DNA from: Bacteroidales bacterium
GTDB lineage: Bacteria > Bacteroidota > Bacteroidia > Bacteroidales > F082
Length of the DNA stretch: 35,651 bases
Reading direction: 5' to 3'
Assembly: GCA_023229135.1 (NCBI GenBank)
Contig: JALNZT010000039.1
Location: forward strand, 1-35,651
Positions 13,689 through 21,279 of the stretch are shown piece after piece. Each line of letters opens with the position of its first letter. Within the stretch, counting starts at the first letter, position 1. The notes beneath the pieces are model-generated. The model was not told where the DNA came from. It saw only the letters and a list, made by a program, of their open reading frames with translations, and searched no databases. A program made the position numbers and the translations under genes.

Positions 13689-14906
13689 TTTTATGCGCAT
13701 ATAGTAAAGAAAAATACCGTCATTATTTACCTTGCACTTAAACTCCAGTTCCCTGCCATCATGCTGCTTAGTATAAACCTTAAACATATCTGCTTTGGCA
13801 TGTACCGGGGTTTCATCATGTGAGTAGGTGGCATCTTTTATAAGGATATGGGCTTGTTTTGACAATTGAAGCCTTTCTACATAGTGCTTATCATCCTTAT
13901 ATTTACCCACTAATTCATTGTAAAAATTCTTATTGATAATTATTGGACTGTCAAGGTCTGCTCTCATCACCTCAAATCTTTTGGCCTCGAACTTCCCGGC
14001 CTTTGTTTTTGGCATATTTCCTTTGTACCATGTTACTATTTCTTTTGCAGTATTGCTCTTTTCTGAGGAGCTATTATAAAGTGCCTCCACCACCTCCTTC
14101 ACGCCTTGCTGCACCTTAAAATAAGGGTGGTTTTGTGGGAAAATCACGCGCTGCTTACCCGGGTTGAAGCGGAACATGGCGGCACGGTTAACGCCTTTTT
14201 TGTCGATGCGGGTAGTGGCTGTTTCGCCTTTGCCAACGGCCTGTGTGCTATTGCTTTTCGCGTACTTATCTGCAAGCACCTGCACCACCGTGCAACGGCA
14301 GTTCCAATCCAAAGGTGGCATATAGCTGTCCCAGAAAGGATCGGAAGGTGGCAGGGTTGTATTATGCAGTTCGGCATGTGAGGCTCTTACTTTTTCATCT
14401 GCAGATGTTCTAAACTGCAACCAATACTCATCGCCATCCTGCTCAATATCGTTCCACTTGGCGGCCATTTGCGCCGTTTGTGTTGCAAAGTTGTACTCGG
14501 TGTTCAGGTAGTTAAGGTTGTAGGTATCGTTAAGCTTCAGCATTTCCAGCTTAAACTTTTCGTAAGACACAATGCCACCGTTTTCGTCAATAAGCATAGT
14601 AGAAGCCTGCTTGAGCTCGTGGTAAGCTTTGAGACCAGAAAACACAAACACGTTTTTGTTTAAGGCTTCGGTTAGTGCCTGTGGTATTTCGTGTTTAATG
14701 CCGGATGTTAGGCCTTCTTTTACGGCCATAGACAAAACACGGTTAATTTCGTTTACCAGCTCGGCTGGTGGTTTTTCGGCCAGGTTCTCGGTAGTGAAAC
14801 CTTTGTTGTTGTGCAGCCATTTGGTTGCTGCCTCGAATATGCCCTCATCAAGTGTGGGTGTTTTTTTATCAGCCAGATGCAGGTGGCCGTGATGGTCGTG
14901 GTACAA
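13686..14906 (-). CDS. MuF-type minor head protein with C-terminal nuclease-like toxin domain
   Basis: Minor head protein of the Mu gpF/SPP1 gp7 family. The signature is at about 165-210: FRTSADEKVRASHAELHNTT, then PFWDSYMPPLDWNCRCTVVQV. The last 120 residues (about 285-406) form a separate domain resembling the PBECR-type (barnase/EndoU/colicin/RelE-like) nucleases attached to MuF proteins, with HVERLQ-like and HDETPVHAKADMF segments. No ATG or GTG start exists: the first start-like codon is TTG 14906 and the first ATG is residue 60, while the frame stays open upstream into the portal gene (LSPGWYTGLHAAVTDL). A -1 frameshift from the portal gene is therefore proposed. No immunity gene is evident next to it. 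Confidence 0.85.
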   Translation of the reverse strand: MYHDHHGHLHLADKKTPTLDEGIFEAATKWLHNNKGFTTENLAEKPPAELVNEINRVLSMAVKEGLTSGIKHEIPQALTEALNKNVFVFSGLKAYHELKQASTMLIDENGGIVSYEKFKLEMLKLNDTYNLNYLNTEYNFATQTAQMAAKWNDIEQDGDEYWLQFRTSADEKVRASHAELHNTTLPPSDPFWDSYMPPLDWNCRCTVVQVLADKYAKSNSTQAVGKGETATTRIDKKGVNRAAMFRFNPGKQRVIFPQNHPYFKVQQGVKEVVEALYNSSSEKSNTAKEIVTWYKGNMPKTKAGKFEAKRFEVMRADLDSPIIINKNFYNELVGKYKDDKHYVERLQLSKQAHILIKDATYSHDETPVHAKADMFKVYTKQHDGRELEFKCKVNNDGIFLYYMRIK

Positions 14907-14924
14907 GTCAGTTACTGCGGCGTG

Positions 14925-14960
14925 AAGCCCCGTGTACCAGCCGGGGCTTAAACGAAAAAA
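14925..14960 (-). promoter_or_regulatory. candidate -1 ribosomal frameshift signal, portal to MuF
   Basis: On the minus strand the portal codons GAT TTT TTC form the slippery heptamer T TTT TTC (14960-14954). Four bases later AAGCCCCG (14949-14942) pairs perfectly with CGGGGCTT (14932-14925) around a nine-base loop. The portal stop TAA (14950-14948) is at the base of the stem. After a -1 slip, translation runs directly into the MuF frame without meeting a stop. Confidence 0.6.
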
Positions 14961-16156
14961 TCTGAAGGAGTGGGCGCGCTTTTACCGATTACGGGTATAT
15001 TGTATTTTTCTAACCAATACTTCAATTCAATCTCGTATCCACCGTTCACGAGCATGGTTTCTATGTTGATTTGCTCCTGCGGTGTATATTCTACTGATTC
15101 GTCCCACTCGAAGCGATAGCCATCCATGGCAAAACCGTGCATAACCATAAACGGGAGTAGTCGGTTATTAATCACATCGCGCAGGAAGTCGGCATCAGCT
15201 TCTACCACGTTTTCAAAAACTTCCAAGTGTACCTGCGACTGGCTAAGGCTGCCGCCATCGTCGATGGTCATGGTTTGGTTGAGTATGCCTTTTGACATTT
15301 CCCTGTTAGCGCGCTCAATTCGTTTGTCGTAAACTTCATAAGCATCGCCCCTGGAGCTTTCTTTAATTTCAATTTCCGTTCCTTCCGGGAACAATCCCCA
15401 GGCCGCCGCTCCCATATCAGCAAGCATTTTTTCAACTTTGTTGATTTCTTTAGCATCTCGGCTAATTGTTTTACCAATGCGTATTGGCATTCCAAAGAGT
15501 TCGCCAAAGGTGTCCCAAAAGGCCAACATATTTTTTTTGCTCAATGCCTGCGGCGCACATTTCAGGAGTAGCCCAAGGTCGTGTGATTTTCCTGCTTCAA
15601 TACACCAGTTGGCGATTTTGCCATGGCGGTAATTGAGGCCTTTAGCGAGGTCGTCTCCAGGTTCGCGTACCAATACACCAAATTCAGGGATAACGTGCTT
15701 ACGCGGCACCAAGCTAACGTTTTCAAAGCGTTTTTTGCCTGCCACTGTTATTATATCGCCAAACTGCATAAGCGAGTGGCCCCAGTATCGGCTATCAAGC
15801 ACTAATCCGGCAAAGTCTTTAAACCATTCAGCCTCTAAAATCTCTGATATTTCGCGATTTTCCTTACCGGATTTATCATCGAGCCTAAAGGCCTTTTTTA
15901 GGACCATTCCCTTGCGCTGGCCAATGGCTCCGGTGAGGTGCAAATCAATATCAACATCGCTATAAACATCATATAACCTCGAACGCTGTGGGTTTTCGAC
16001 GTTTATTGCCATTTGCCATGCCTGCCTCCAGGTGCCGATGTCTTTTTTAGTTAGGTTTTGGGTTTTCACGGCCAGCTCAATAAGCATAGCCTTCACCCGT
16101 TCGCGACCGGCTGCATTTTGCATGGCCAGCATCATCTCGTTGGTGTATTCTTTCAT
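14948..16156 (-). CDS. portal protein (DUF935, Mu gp29-like)
   Basis: 402 residues. Forms the dodecameric head vertex through which DNA is packaged. Features of the DUF935 family: DLHLTGAIGQRKGMVL near residue 70-85, SRYWGHSLMQFG, VSLVPRKHVIPEFG, a KNMLAFWDTFGELFGMPIRIGK segment read in two halves, and a C-terminal segment with SLSQSQVHLEVFENVVEADA. It lies between the gp36-like and MuF genes, as in Mu. Its 3-prime end carries the candidate frameshift signal, so a portal-MuF fusion product may also be made; natural fusions of these two proteins are known in other phages. Confidence 0.9.
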   Translation of the reverse strand: MKEYTNEMMLAMQNAAGRERVKAMLIELAVKTQNLTKKDIGTWRQAWQMAINVENPQRSRLYDVYSDVDIDLHLTGAIGQRKGMVLKKAFRLDDKSGKENREISEILEAEWFKDFAGLVLDSRYWGHSLMQFGDIITVAGKKRFENVSLVPRKHVIPEFGVLVREPGDDLAKGLNYRHGKIANWCIEAGKSHDLGLLLKCAPQALSKKNMLAFWDTFGELFGMPIRIGKTISRDAKEINKVEKMLADMGAAAWGLFPEGTEIEIKESSRGDAYEVYDKRIERANREMSKGILNQTMTIDDGGSLSQSQVHLEVFENVVEADADFLRDVINNRLLPFMVMHGFAMDGYRFEWDESVEYTPQEQINIETMLVNGGYEIELKYWLEKYNIPVIGKSAPTPSDFFV

Positions 16157-16171
16157 AGCGTTTAAGCTTTT

Positions 16172-16597
16172 TTAATAGTCGTACTTACTTTTATCCCAGG
16201 AGCCGTATTTTACTGCAATGCCGGCATCTATTCCGGTGGCGGGGTCAATCAGAGGTGGTAGGTCAGGTGAAGCTTTACCGGCTTGCACTGTTTCCAAATA
16301 TTCAATAACTCGCTTGTAACGCGTTTCCCTAATCTCGAAGCCCATGCGCTTTGGCAGCCATGCGATAAGGTGATAAAGTGCCACGTCAGCGGTAAGCATT
16401 ACCAGTTGTTGGTTTCTGTTGGTTCCGGTGGCGGCATAAGCCTGCGGCATATTGTAGCGCGAGCGCAGGTAAGAGCTAATCTCCTCGATAGCGTAATTTT
16501 CAGCGCGTTCACGGTTTACTTCATCGCTTTGGTGTATCACCTCGAGCGTTTGCGTATCGCTTACTGCTTTGTAATCATCGGTCATTAAAAAAGACAT
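16172..16597 (-). CDS. head-tail adaptor (DUF1320, Mu gp36-like)
   Basis: 141 residues with the DUF1320 pattern: an acidic N-terminus with FLMTDDYKAV, then RAENYAIEEISSYLRSRYNM and the helix DVALYHLIAWLPKRMGFEIRE read in parts, then a short C-terminus. Mu gp36 has the same organisation and is a connector protein. Here it lies upstream of the portal gene instead of after the capsid gene, reflecting the rearranged head module. Confidence 0.8.
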   Translation of the reverse strand: MSFLMTDDYKAVSDTQTLEVIHQSDEVNRERAENYAIEEISSYLRSRYNMPQAYAATGTNRNQQLVMLTADVALYHLIAWLPKRMGFEIRETRYKRVIEYLETVQAGKASPDLPPLIDPATGIDAGIAVKYGSWDKSKYDY

Positions 16598-16599
16598 GG

Positions 16600-16830
16600 C
16601 TATTGGGTTTTGTAAAGTGCAATTTTGTCCAGGCTTTGAGTGTTAAAGCCTTTTTTAAACTTTCGGCGTGCTATGGCCTCTTTGAGGTCTTTTTTTGAAT
16701 ATACCTCAGGCCTGCCGTTAACCAGCATCACGTAGCAGCGGTATTTGGTTAGTTGGCTAATCTTGTTAGCCTCTTTGATTTTCCGGCGTAGCCTGAGCTC
16801 GAAAACGATGTTTTTGATTAATTTTACCAT
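16600..16830 (-). CDS. small basic hypothetical protein
   Basis: 76 residues, strongly basic (many K and R), with KYRCYVMLVNGRPEVYSKKD near the middle that looks like a beta-hairpin. It overlaps the terminase gene by seven bases, so it is translated as part of the packaging operon. Similar small proteins follow TerL in some Bacteroidota Mu-like phages (recalled). Function unknown. Confidence 0.6.
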   Translation of the reverse strand: MVKLIKNIVFELRLRRKIKEANKISQLTKYRCYVMLVNGRPEVYSKKDLKEAIARRKFKKGFNTQSLDKIALYKTQ

Positions 16831-18335
16831 AGGTTTTTACTTGTTTGGCGTTTGCCGATTGATGGTGTAAAACTTTCTATTCTGGTTCTTTTTTGCATCA
16901 GGTAAATTGCTCCTTCGTCTGCATCCGGCGCATCGTCGTGGGTGCGGCTTCCTTTTTCAAATGCCAGCAGCTGCTCAATGCCTGTGAGCATATCGCGGTC
17001 GGTTTGCATATCTTGGTTGTACCATACGAAACCACGTTCCCAAAGTGGGCTTATAGCCTCAATGCGTTGAAACTTGTCAGGCTTCTTGCGCCTGTCGCCC
17101 CGGATGGGTAGTTGGTATCCTCTTGCATCTCCTTCCACCGTGAATTCGTCCAGGATAATATCCTGAAGGAAGTTTGCCTCCATCACGTAATCACATAAAA
17201 CGTCTTCGGGTAGCCGCTCGTGGAAGTCGTAGAACCAGCGTACCATTTCGCTGGTAGATGCCTGGCGAACGAAGGCGGCAATATGGTGCAGCTCGTTGCC
17301 AATTTTACCCCAAACTTTGATGGCCTTGTAGTCGTTTTTTGAGCTGCTTTTAAACGAAGGGTCGCAGTAGGCAATCAGGTGTTCATACTTGTTGAGTTTG
17401 GGTAGTTTTTTCCACCGCACCCAGTCGTTTTTAAATACAGCGCCCTCGGTGATGGGGTTGTTCATGTACTCCTTTTGAAAGGAACGGTAGCCCATGAATT
17501 GCTCCATTTCTTTCACCTCCTCTCGTGTCCATTTTTCTTCCCAGGTAACATTGCCTTTGTTGTCGTAAATGTTTACCTGCGACACATGAACGCCCTCGGT
17601 CGCGGCTATTTTAGCCAGCACGCTGTTTTTCCCTATCAGGTTGCCAACCATAATAAACCGCCCCCGGCCACCGTCTAACGCACCGAAAAGGGCCTCCTTA
17701 ACCCAGTCCGTTAGCCTTGATACCCTTGCCTCGTTTTCTACCAATTCGTCATCGTCTAAATCGTCAATGGCAATATAGTCCGGGCGTTTATCACGGTAGC
17801 GTAAACCGCGCGGGCTTTGGCCTCTGCCCCGGGCAAAAAACGCACATCCATCGGCAGTAATAAATTCGCCTTCCTGCCAGCTTCCGGCATTGTATTGTTC
17901 GCCAAAATCATTGATGTATCGCCGGTTGTATTGCAGCTCGGCCTGTATATCGCTGAGTAGGGTATTTGCGTTGTCTTGGCTTTTGCCCACCAGCACCATC
18001 ACGTTAATTTGCCTTTCCTTTTGGCATTTGAGCCAAAGCGGAATAATAATATCAATGTGCGTTGATTTGGCGTGCGCCCTCGCCCACTTTAACACTGCCT
18101 TCAGGTTGGGAGTATTTTTGATTTTGTTGGCTGTTCTCACATGAAAGCTTCCGGACTTTACCTTGGCAAAATGCGGGAAGTAATAGTCAACAAAATAGGC
18201 ATAATCGTTTCTCGCGCGTTCGATACGTGCAAGCTTAAGTGCTTCCGGTTCGTGTGGGTTTATGGTAGTTTGTTCCTGAACCAGGCGGCAATGCTCGCGC
18301 CATGTTTTGTAGGCGTTTTTGTCGAACTTAATCAT
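16824..18335 (-). CDS. terminase large subunit
   Basis: 503 residues. ATP-driven DNA packaging motor with endonuclease. ATPase motifs: a degenerate Walker A ARAHAKST at about 85-92 and Walker B DYIAIDDLD at about 186-194, followed by a coupling segment RFIMVGNLIGKNS. The nuclease domain starts at AYCDPSFKSSSKNDY (about 325-339) and ends with DDAPDADEGAIYLMQK, giving the acidic metal-binding residues of the RNase H-like fold. As in Mu, it pairs with a small subunit (next entry). Length fits the Mu gp28-like family. Confidence 0.93.
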   Translation of the reverse strand: MIKFDKNAYKTWREHCRLVQEQTTINPHEPEALKLARIERARNDYAYFVDYYFPHFAKVKSGSFHVRTANKIKNTPNLKAVLKWARAHAKSTHIDIIIPLWLKCQKERQINVMVLVGKSQDNANTLLSDIQAELQYNRRYINDFGEQYNAGSWQEGEFITADGCAFFARGRGQSPRGLRYRDKRPDYIAIDDLDDDELVENEARVSRLTDWVKEALFGALDGGRGRFIMVGNLIGKNSVLAKIAATEGVHVSQVNIYDNKGNVTWEEKWTREEVKEMEQFMGYRSFQKEYMNNPITEGAVFKNDWVRWKKLPKLNKYEHLIAYCDPSFKSSSKNDYKAIKVWGKIGNELHHIAAFVRQASTSEMVRWFYDFHERLPEDVLCDYVMEANFLQDIILDEFTVEGDARGYQLPIRGDRRKKPDKFQRIEAISPLWERGFVWYNQDMQTDRDMLTGIEQLLAFEKGSRTHDDAPDADEGAIYLMQKRTRIESFTPSIGKRQTSKNLW

Positions 18336-18336
18336 G

Positions 18337-18798
18337 CTACTTGTTTATCTGTTCGCTGATATATAAGTCCTGGAACTTATTGATTGCCTTGATTAATTCA
18401 GGTGTAACCTCTGGGTCCACCGTAAGGCGGTACTGCATCCACTTTCCGAAGGCCATAAAAACCTCAATGGCATCAACCACGTTGGCCTTTTTGTCGAGCT
18501 TTTCGATGGTGCTGGCAAACTTTGACAGCTTGTCGCCAAGCGTGGCTAACAATTTCGGGTCTTTTGTTGTATTCACCTCGTCGAGCAAGATATTGATAGA
18601 GTGCAGCAACTTATTGACCAGCTCGGGTCTGGTAATTGTTGCCGCGGCTCTTAGCGATTCCCACGCGCCCGCCTTCACCCATTTATTAATGGTAACCTTT
18701 GAAACGCTCGCTTTTTCAGCTATTGAAAATTGCGCTTCGCCCTGCATATACAATATGCGGGCAAATTCTTTTTTGTTGGTCATCTGATTTTTTGCCAT
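18337..18798 (-). CDS. terminase small subunit (helix-turn-helix, DUF1804-like)
   Basis: 153 residues. The N-terminal 45 residues are a helix-turn-helix (ARILYMQGEAQFSIAEKASVSKVTINKWVK), the rest is helical with an oligomerisation-like segment. This matches the Mu gp27-type small terminase. First gene of the minus-strand head operon; its start codon lies inside the left arm of an inverted repeat (18794-18803). Confidence 0.8.
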   Translation of the reverse strand: MAKNQMTNKKEFARILYMQGEAQFSIAEKASVSKVTINKWVKAGAWESLRAAATITRPELVNKLLHSINILLDEVNTTKDPKLLATLGDKLSKFASTIEKLDKKANVVDAIEVFMAFGKWMQYRLTVDPEVTPELIKAINKFQDLYISEQINK

Positions 18799-18877
18799 CC
18801 TGTTATTTTGACATGATTATTATTTGCAAAAATGCGGACTTAATGCGGTGTTATAAAAATATAACTGACAGGATGGC
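18794..18877. promoter_or_regulatory. inverted repeat in the divergent late control region
   Basis: GCCATCCTGT (18794-18803) is the perfect inverse of ACAGGATGGC (18868-18877). The left copy overlaps the TerS start codon; the right copy ends nine bases before the -33 box of the plus-strand late promoter. One protein binding both could control both late operons. No late activator gene was identified in the window, so the binder is unknown (the KilA-N protein is a candidate). Confidence 0.55.
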
Positions 18878-18885
18878 AGTATTAA

Positions 18886-18916
18886 TTTGTAGAAACTTGC
18901 TATGTGTTTTTCTTTG
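18886..18916 (+). promoter_or_regulatory. late promoter, plus strand
   Basis: TTTG (18886-18889), 19-base spacer and TTTCTTTG (18909-18916) fit TTTG/TAnnTTTG with one mismatch in the second box. The predicted start is just upstream of the protease gene at 18936. Confidence 0.5.
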
Positions 18917-18935
18917 CACTACAAAACTCATAAAA

Positions 18936-19874
18936 ATGAACTACGAGGTAGTAATTAGCAATTCAAAGCTGAACAGCTATAAAACGCGGGTAATCACCGA
19001 AGGTATTGACATCACTCAATTCAAGCGCAACCCCTTATTGCTGTGGATGCACAATCGCCCCACAAAAGGCAATAGCGATGACGTATTGCCATTAGGTACG
19101 GTAGAAGATTTAAGGGTGGAGGGCGACCAGTTGCTCGGTAGGCTCAAATTTGATGAAGCCGACCCTTTTGCCATGCGTATTAAGGGAAAGTGGGACGCCG
19201 GCATTTTGAAAATGGTAAGCCCAGGGCTTGATATTGTTGAGCAAACAGATGATAAAGCACTTCTATTGCCCGGCCAGTTAAGAATGACCGTGAGCAAATC
19301 AATACTGCGTGAGCTTAGCGTGGTTGACCTGGGCAGCAATGACGATGCCCTGGCGCTTTATAGCGATGGAAAATTATTAAACCTATCCGCGGGTGAAGGC
19401 GGCGAAATTCTCAAATCAATTCATCAATCTTTAAACATGAAATCAATTGCATTAAAACTCGGCCTCCCGGAAACGGCAGCCGAAAATGAGGTATTGCAAC
19501 TCATTGGCACTTTACAGGCCAACGCGGTAAAATTAGCCGCTCTTGAAACCGAAATGGCAGACCTGAAAAAGGCAAGCATTGAGGCTGTAGTTGATCAGGC
19601 TATCAAGCTAAAAAGAATTACGGCCGACAAACGCGCTCATTTTATCACGCTTGGCGAAACCTCAGGTAGTAAAGTACTGAGCGATACGCTTGAGCTAATG
19701 ACACCGGCAGGCAAGCCAACTGACTTTATTGGAGGCAATGGCGGTTCCGGAGCTTCGGAGTACAAAAAGCTTGGCGATGTGCCGCCAGAAAAACGCATGG
19801 AGCTGCGCGACAGCGACCGCGAAACATACAACGCCTTGTACAAGGCAGAGTACGGAATTAACCCAGTTTACTAA
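18936..19874 (+). CDS. prohead protease fused to scaffold (Mu gpI/gpZ-like)
   Basis: 312 residues from ATG 18936, chosen because the frame upstream runs antisense through the TerS gene. The N-terminal half is a phage prohead protease: LLLWMHNRPTKG carries the likely catalytic His (H39) and LKMVSPGLDIV the likely Ser (S95), followed by ELSVVDLGSND. The C-terminal part is a helical scaffold-like segment (AALETEMADLKK). An in-frame ATG at 19437 (MKSIALKLGLPE) would yield a 145-residue scaffold alone, as Mu gpZ is made from within gene I. It cuts scaffold during capsid maturation. Confidence 0.85.
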   Translation: MNYEVVISNSKLNSYKTRVITEGIDITQFKRNPLLLWMHNRPTKGNSDDVLPLGTVEDLRVEGDQLLGRLKFDEADPFAMRIKGKWDAGILKMVSPGLDIVEQTDDKALLLPGQLRMTVSKSILRELSVVDLGSNDDALALYSDGKLLNLSAGEGGEILKSIHQSLNMKSIALKLGLPETAAENEVLQLIGTLQANAVKLAALETEMADLKKASIEAVVDQAIKLKRITADKRAHFITLGETSGSKVLSDTLELMTPAGKPTDFIGGNGGSGASEYKKLGDVPPEKRMELRDSDRETYNALYKAEYGINPVY

Positions 19875-19895
19875 CAAAAATCAAAACTTAAAAAG

Positions 19896-20945
19896 ATGAA
19901 AAAGTATCTTTTAATTTTTATGGCATTAGCCATTAATGCGCTAATGGGCGCATCCCTTGCCGGGGCAGTAGGCGTAAATCCTGTAATTGGAGCTACTGGC
20001 CTCAATGGGGCAGCATTAGCAATAGGTCAGTTAGACCTTTCAAACTCAATGCGCTCAGGCGTTTTTACAGAAGTGTGGACAGGTGAAATGATTAAGGCCT
20101 TCCGAAATTCAGTAGAAAGTATTGGCTGGCTGGCAAGGATCAGGAGTTATGACCAATATGCCGAAAACGATGTGATACACTTTATAGACATTGGAGGAGA
20201 CCCTACTGTACTCATTAATAACACTACTTATCCAATTGGAGTGGAAACCCTTGATGATGCAGATAAGGCTATTTCGCTTGACAAATATCAAACAAAGGCG
20301 ACACGAATTACAGATGATGAGCTGTATGCTGTTAGTTACGATAAGATGGGAAGTGTAATTGAACGCCACCGCGAATCAATCGACACAACTAAGTATTCCA
20401 GAGCGATACATGCACTTGCTCCGGCATCGCATGCAGCTGCAACCCCCGTGCTACTTACAACCGGAAGCGCGGCACCAGAAGGAGGCCGCAAAATGCTTAC
20501 CAGGACTGATATTATTAACCTGAAAAAGGCTTATGATAAAATGAAAGTGCCCACAGCGGGAAGGATACTGGTTCTTAGCCCTGATCATGTTGCAGACTTA
20601 TTGCTCAATGACCAGAAGTTTGCAGATCAATACTACAACTATACCAGCGGCAAAATTTCCAATATGTTAAGCTTCGAGATTTATGAATTCGTTGACAATC
20701 CTTACTTCAAGCAGGATAAAACAAAGGTAGCTTATGGAGCAGTGCCAGGAGTAGGCGAATTTATGGCTAGCGTATCATTTTTTGCGCCACGTATGATGAA
20801 AGTTACGGGTAGTACAAAGTCTTACCTGTCAGCAGCTAAAGACAATCCTACTACACAGGAAAACCTTGCAAACTTCCGTCACTACTTTATTGCGCTACCG
20901 TTGAAGAACGAGGCAATTGGAGCTATTGTATCAGCAAGCGTATAA
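19896..20945 (+). CDS. major capsid protein (Mu gpT-like)
   Basis: 349 residues in the position of Mu gpT after protease/scaffold, with an HK97-like composition: SNSMRSGVFTEVWTGEMIKA, an E-loop-like segment around 85-120, DIINLKKAYDKMKVPTAGRI, LVLSPDHVADLLL, and a C-terminal NFRHYFIALPLKNEAIGAIV. The first 24 residues (MKKYLLIFMALAINALMGAS and so on) read as a Sec signal peptide, which is unexpected for a cytoplasmic shell protein; it may be a hydrophobic delta-like peptide cut off by the prohead protease. Confidence 0.88.
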   Translation: MKKYLLIFMALAINALMGASLAGAVGVNPVIGATGLNGAALAIGQLDLSNSMRSGVFTEVWTGEMIKAFRNSVESIGWLARIRSYDQYAENDVIHFIDIGGDPTVLINNTTYPIGVETLDDADKAISLDKYQTKATRITDDELYAVSYDKMGSVIERHRESIDTTKYSRAIHALAPASHAAATPVLLTTGSAAPEGGRKMLTRTDIINLKKAYDKMKVPTAGRILVLSPDHVADLLLNDQKFADQYYNYTSGKISNMLSFEIYEFVDNPYFKQDKTKVAYGAVPGVGEFMASVSFFAPRMMKVTGSTKSYLSAAKDNPTTQENLANFRHYFIALPLKNEAIGAIVSASV

Positions 20946-20949
20946 CGAT

Positions 20950-21279
20950 ATGGCGAAAAAGACGAAAAAAGAATCTCCGGTGGTTGAAGCAACCACCGGG
21001 GAAATCGCCACAAAAGTGGAGGAAAGACCGGATAAGGCAGTAGTTGAAAAGAAAGCCGATTCGGAGGAGCTGAATAAAAAAGTTGATGCAAAGGAAACCG
21101 AATCCGAAAAAGACGAACTAAAGGAAAAAGCCATAAAGCTATTTAAGTCTTATCCGTCAGCTGAAGCCTTTTATTTTACCAGCGATGGCACCGCATTTTT
21201 AGAGCAAAACAATGCAAGCAATCACGGTAAAAGTTTGACCAAAAAAGAAGTAAGAACTATTAAGCGAAAGGAAGCATAA
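20950..21279 (+). CDS. hypothetical head-region protein, charged
   Basis: 109 residues from ATG 20950. The first 70 residues are lysine/glutamate-rich and probably disordered; the C-terminal 40 (SYPSAEAFYFTSDGTAFLEQ) form a small compact domain. Found after the capsid gene, so a decoration or head-completion protein is possible. Its last base overlaps the first base of the next start codon. Family not recognised with confidence. Confidence 0.6.
   Translation: MAKKTKKESPVVEATTGEIATKVEERPDKAVVEKKADSEELNKKVDAKETESEKDELKEKAIKLFKSYPSAEAFYFTSDGTAFLEQNNASNHGKSLTKKEVRTIKRKEA

Noticed and set aside
18699..18935. Upstream extension of the protease frame
   Set aside because: It runs antisense through the TerS gene and over the promoter; ATG 18936 begins the conserved protease sequence.
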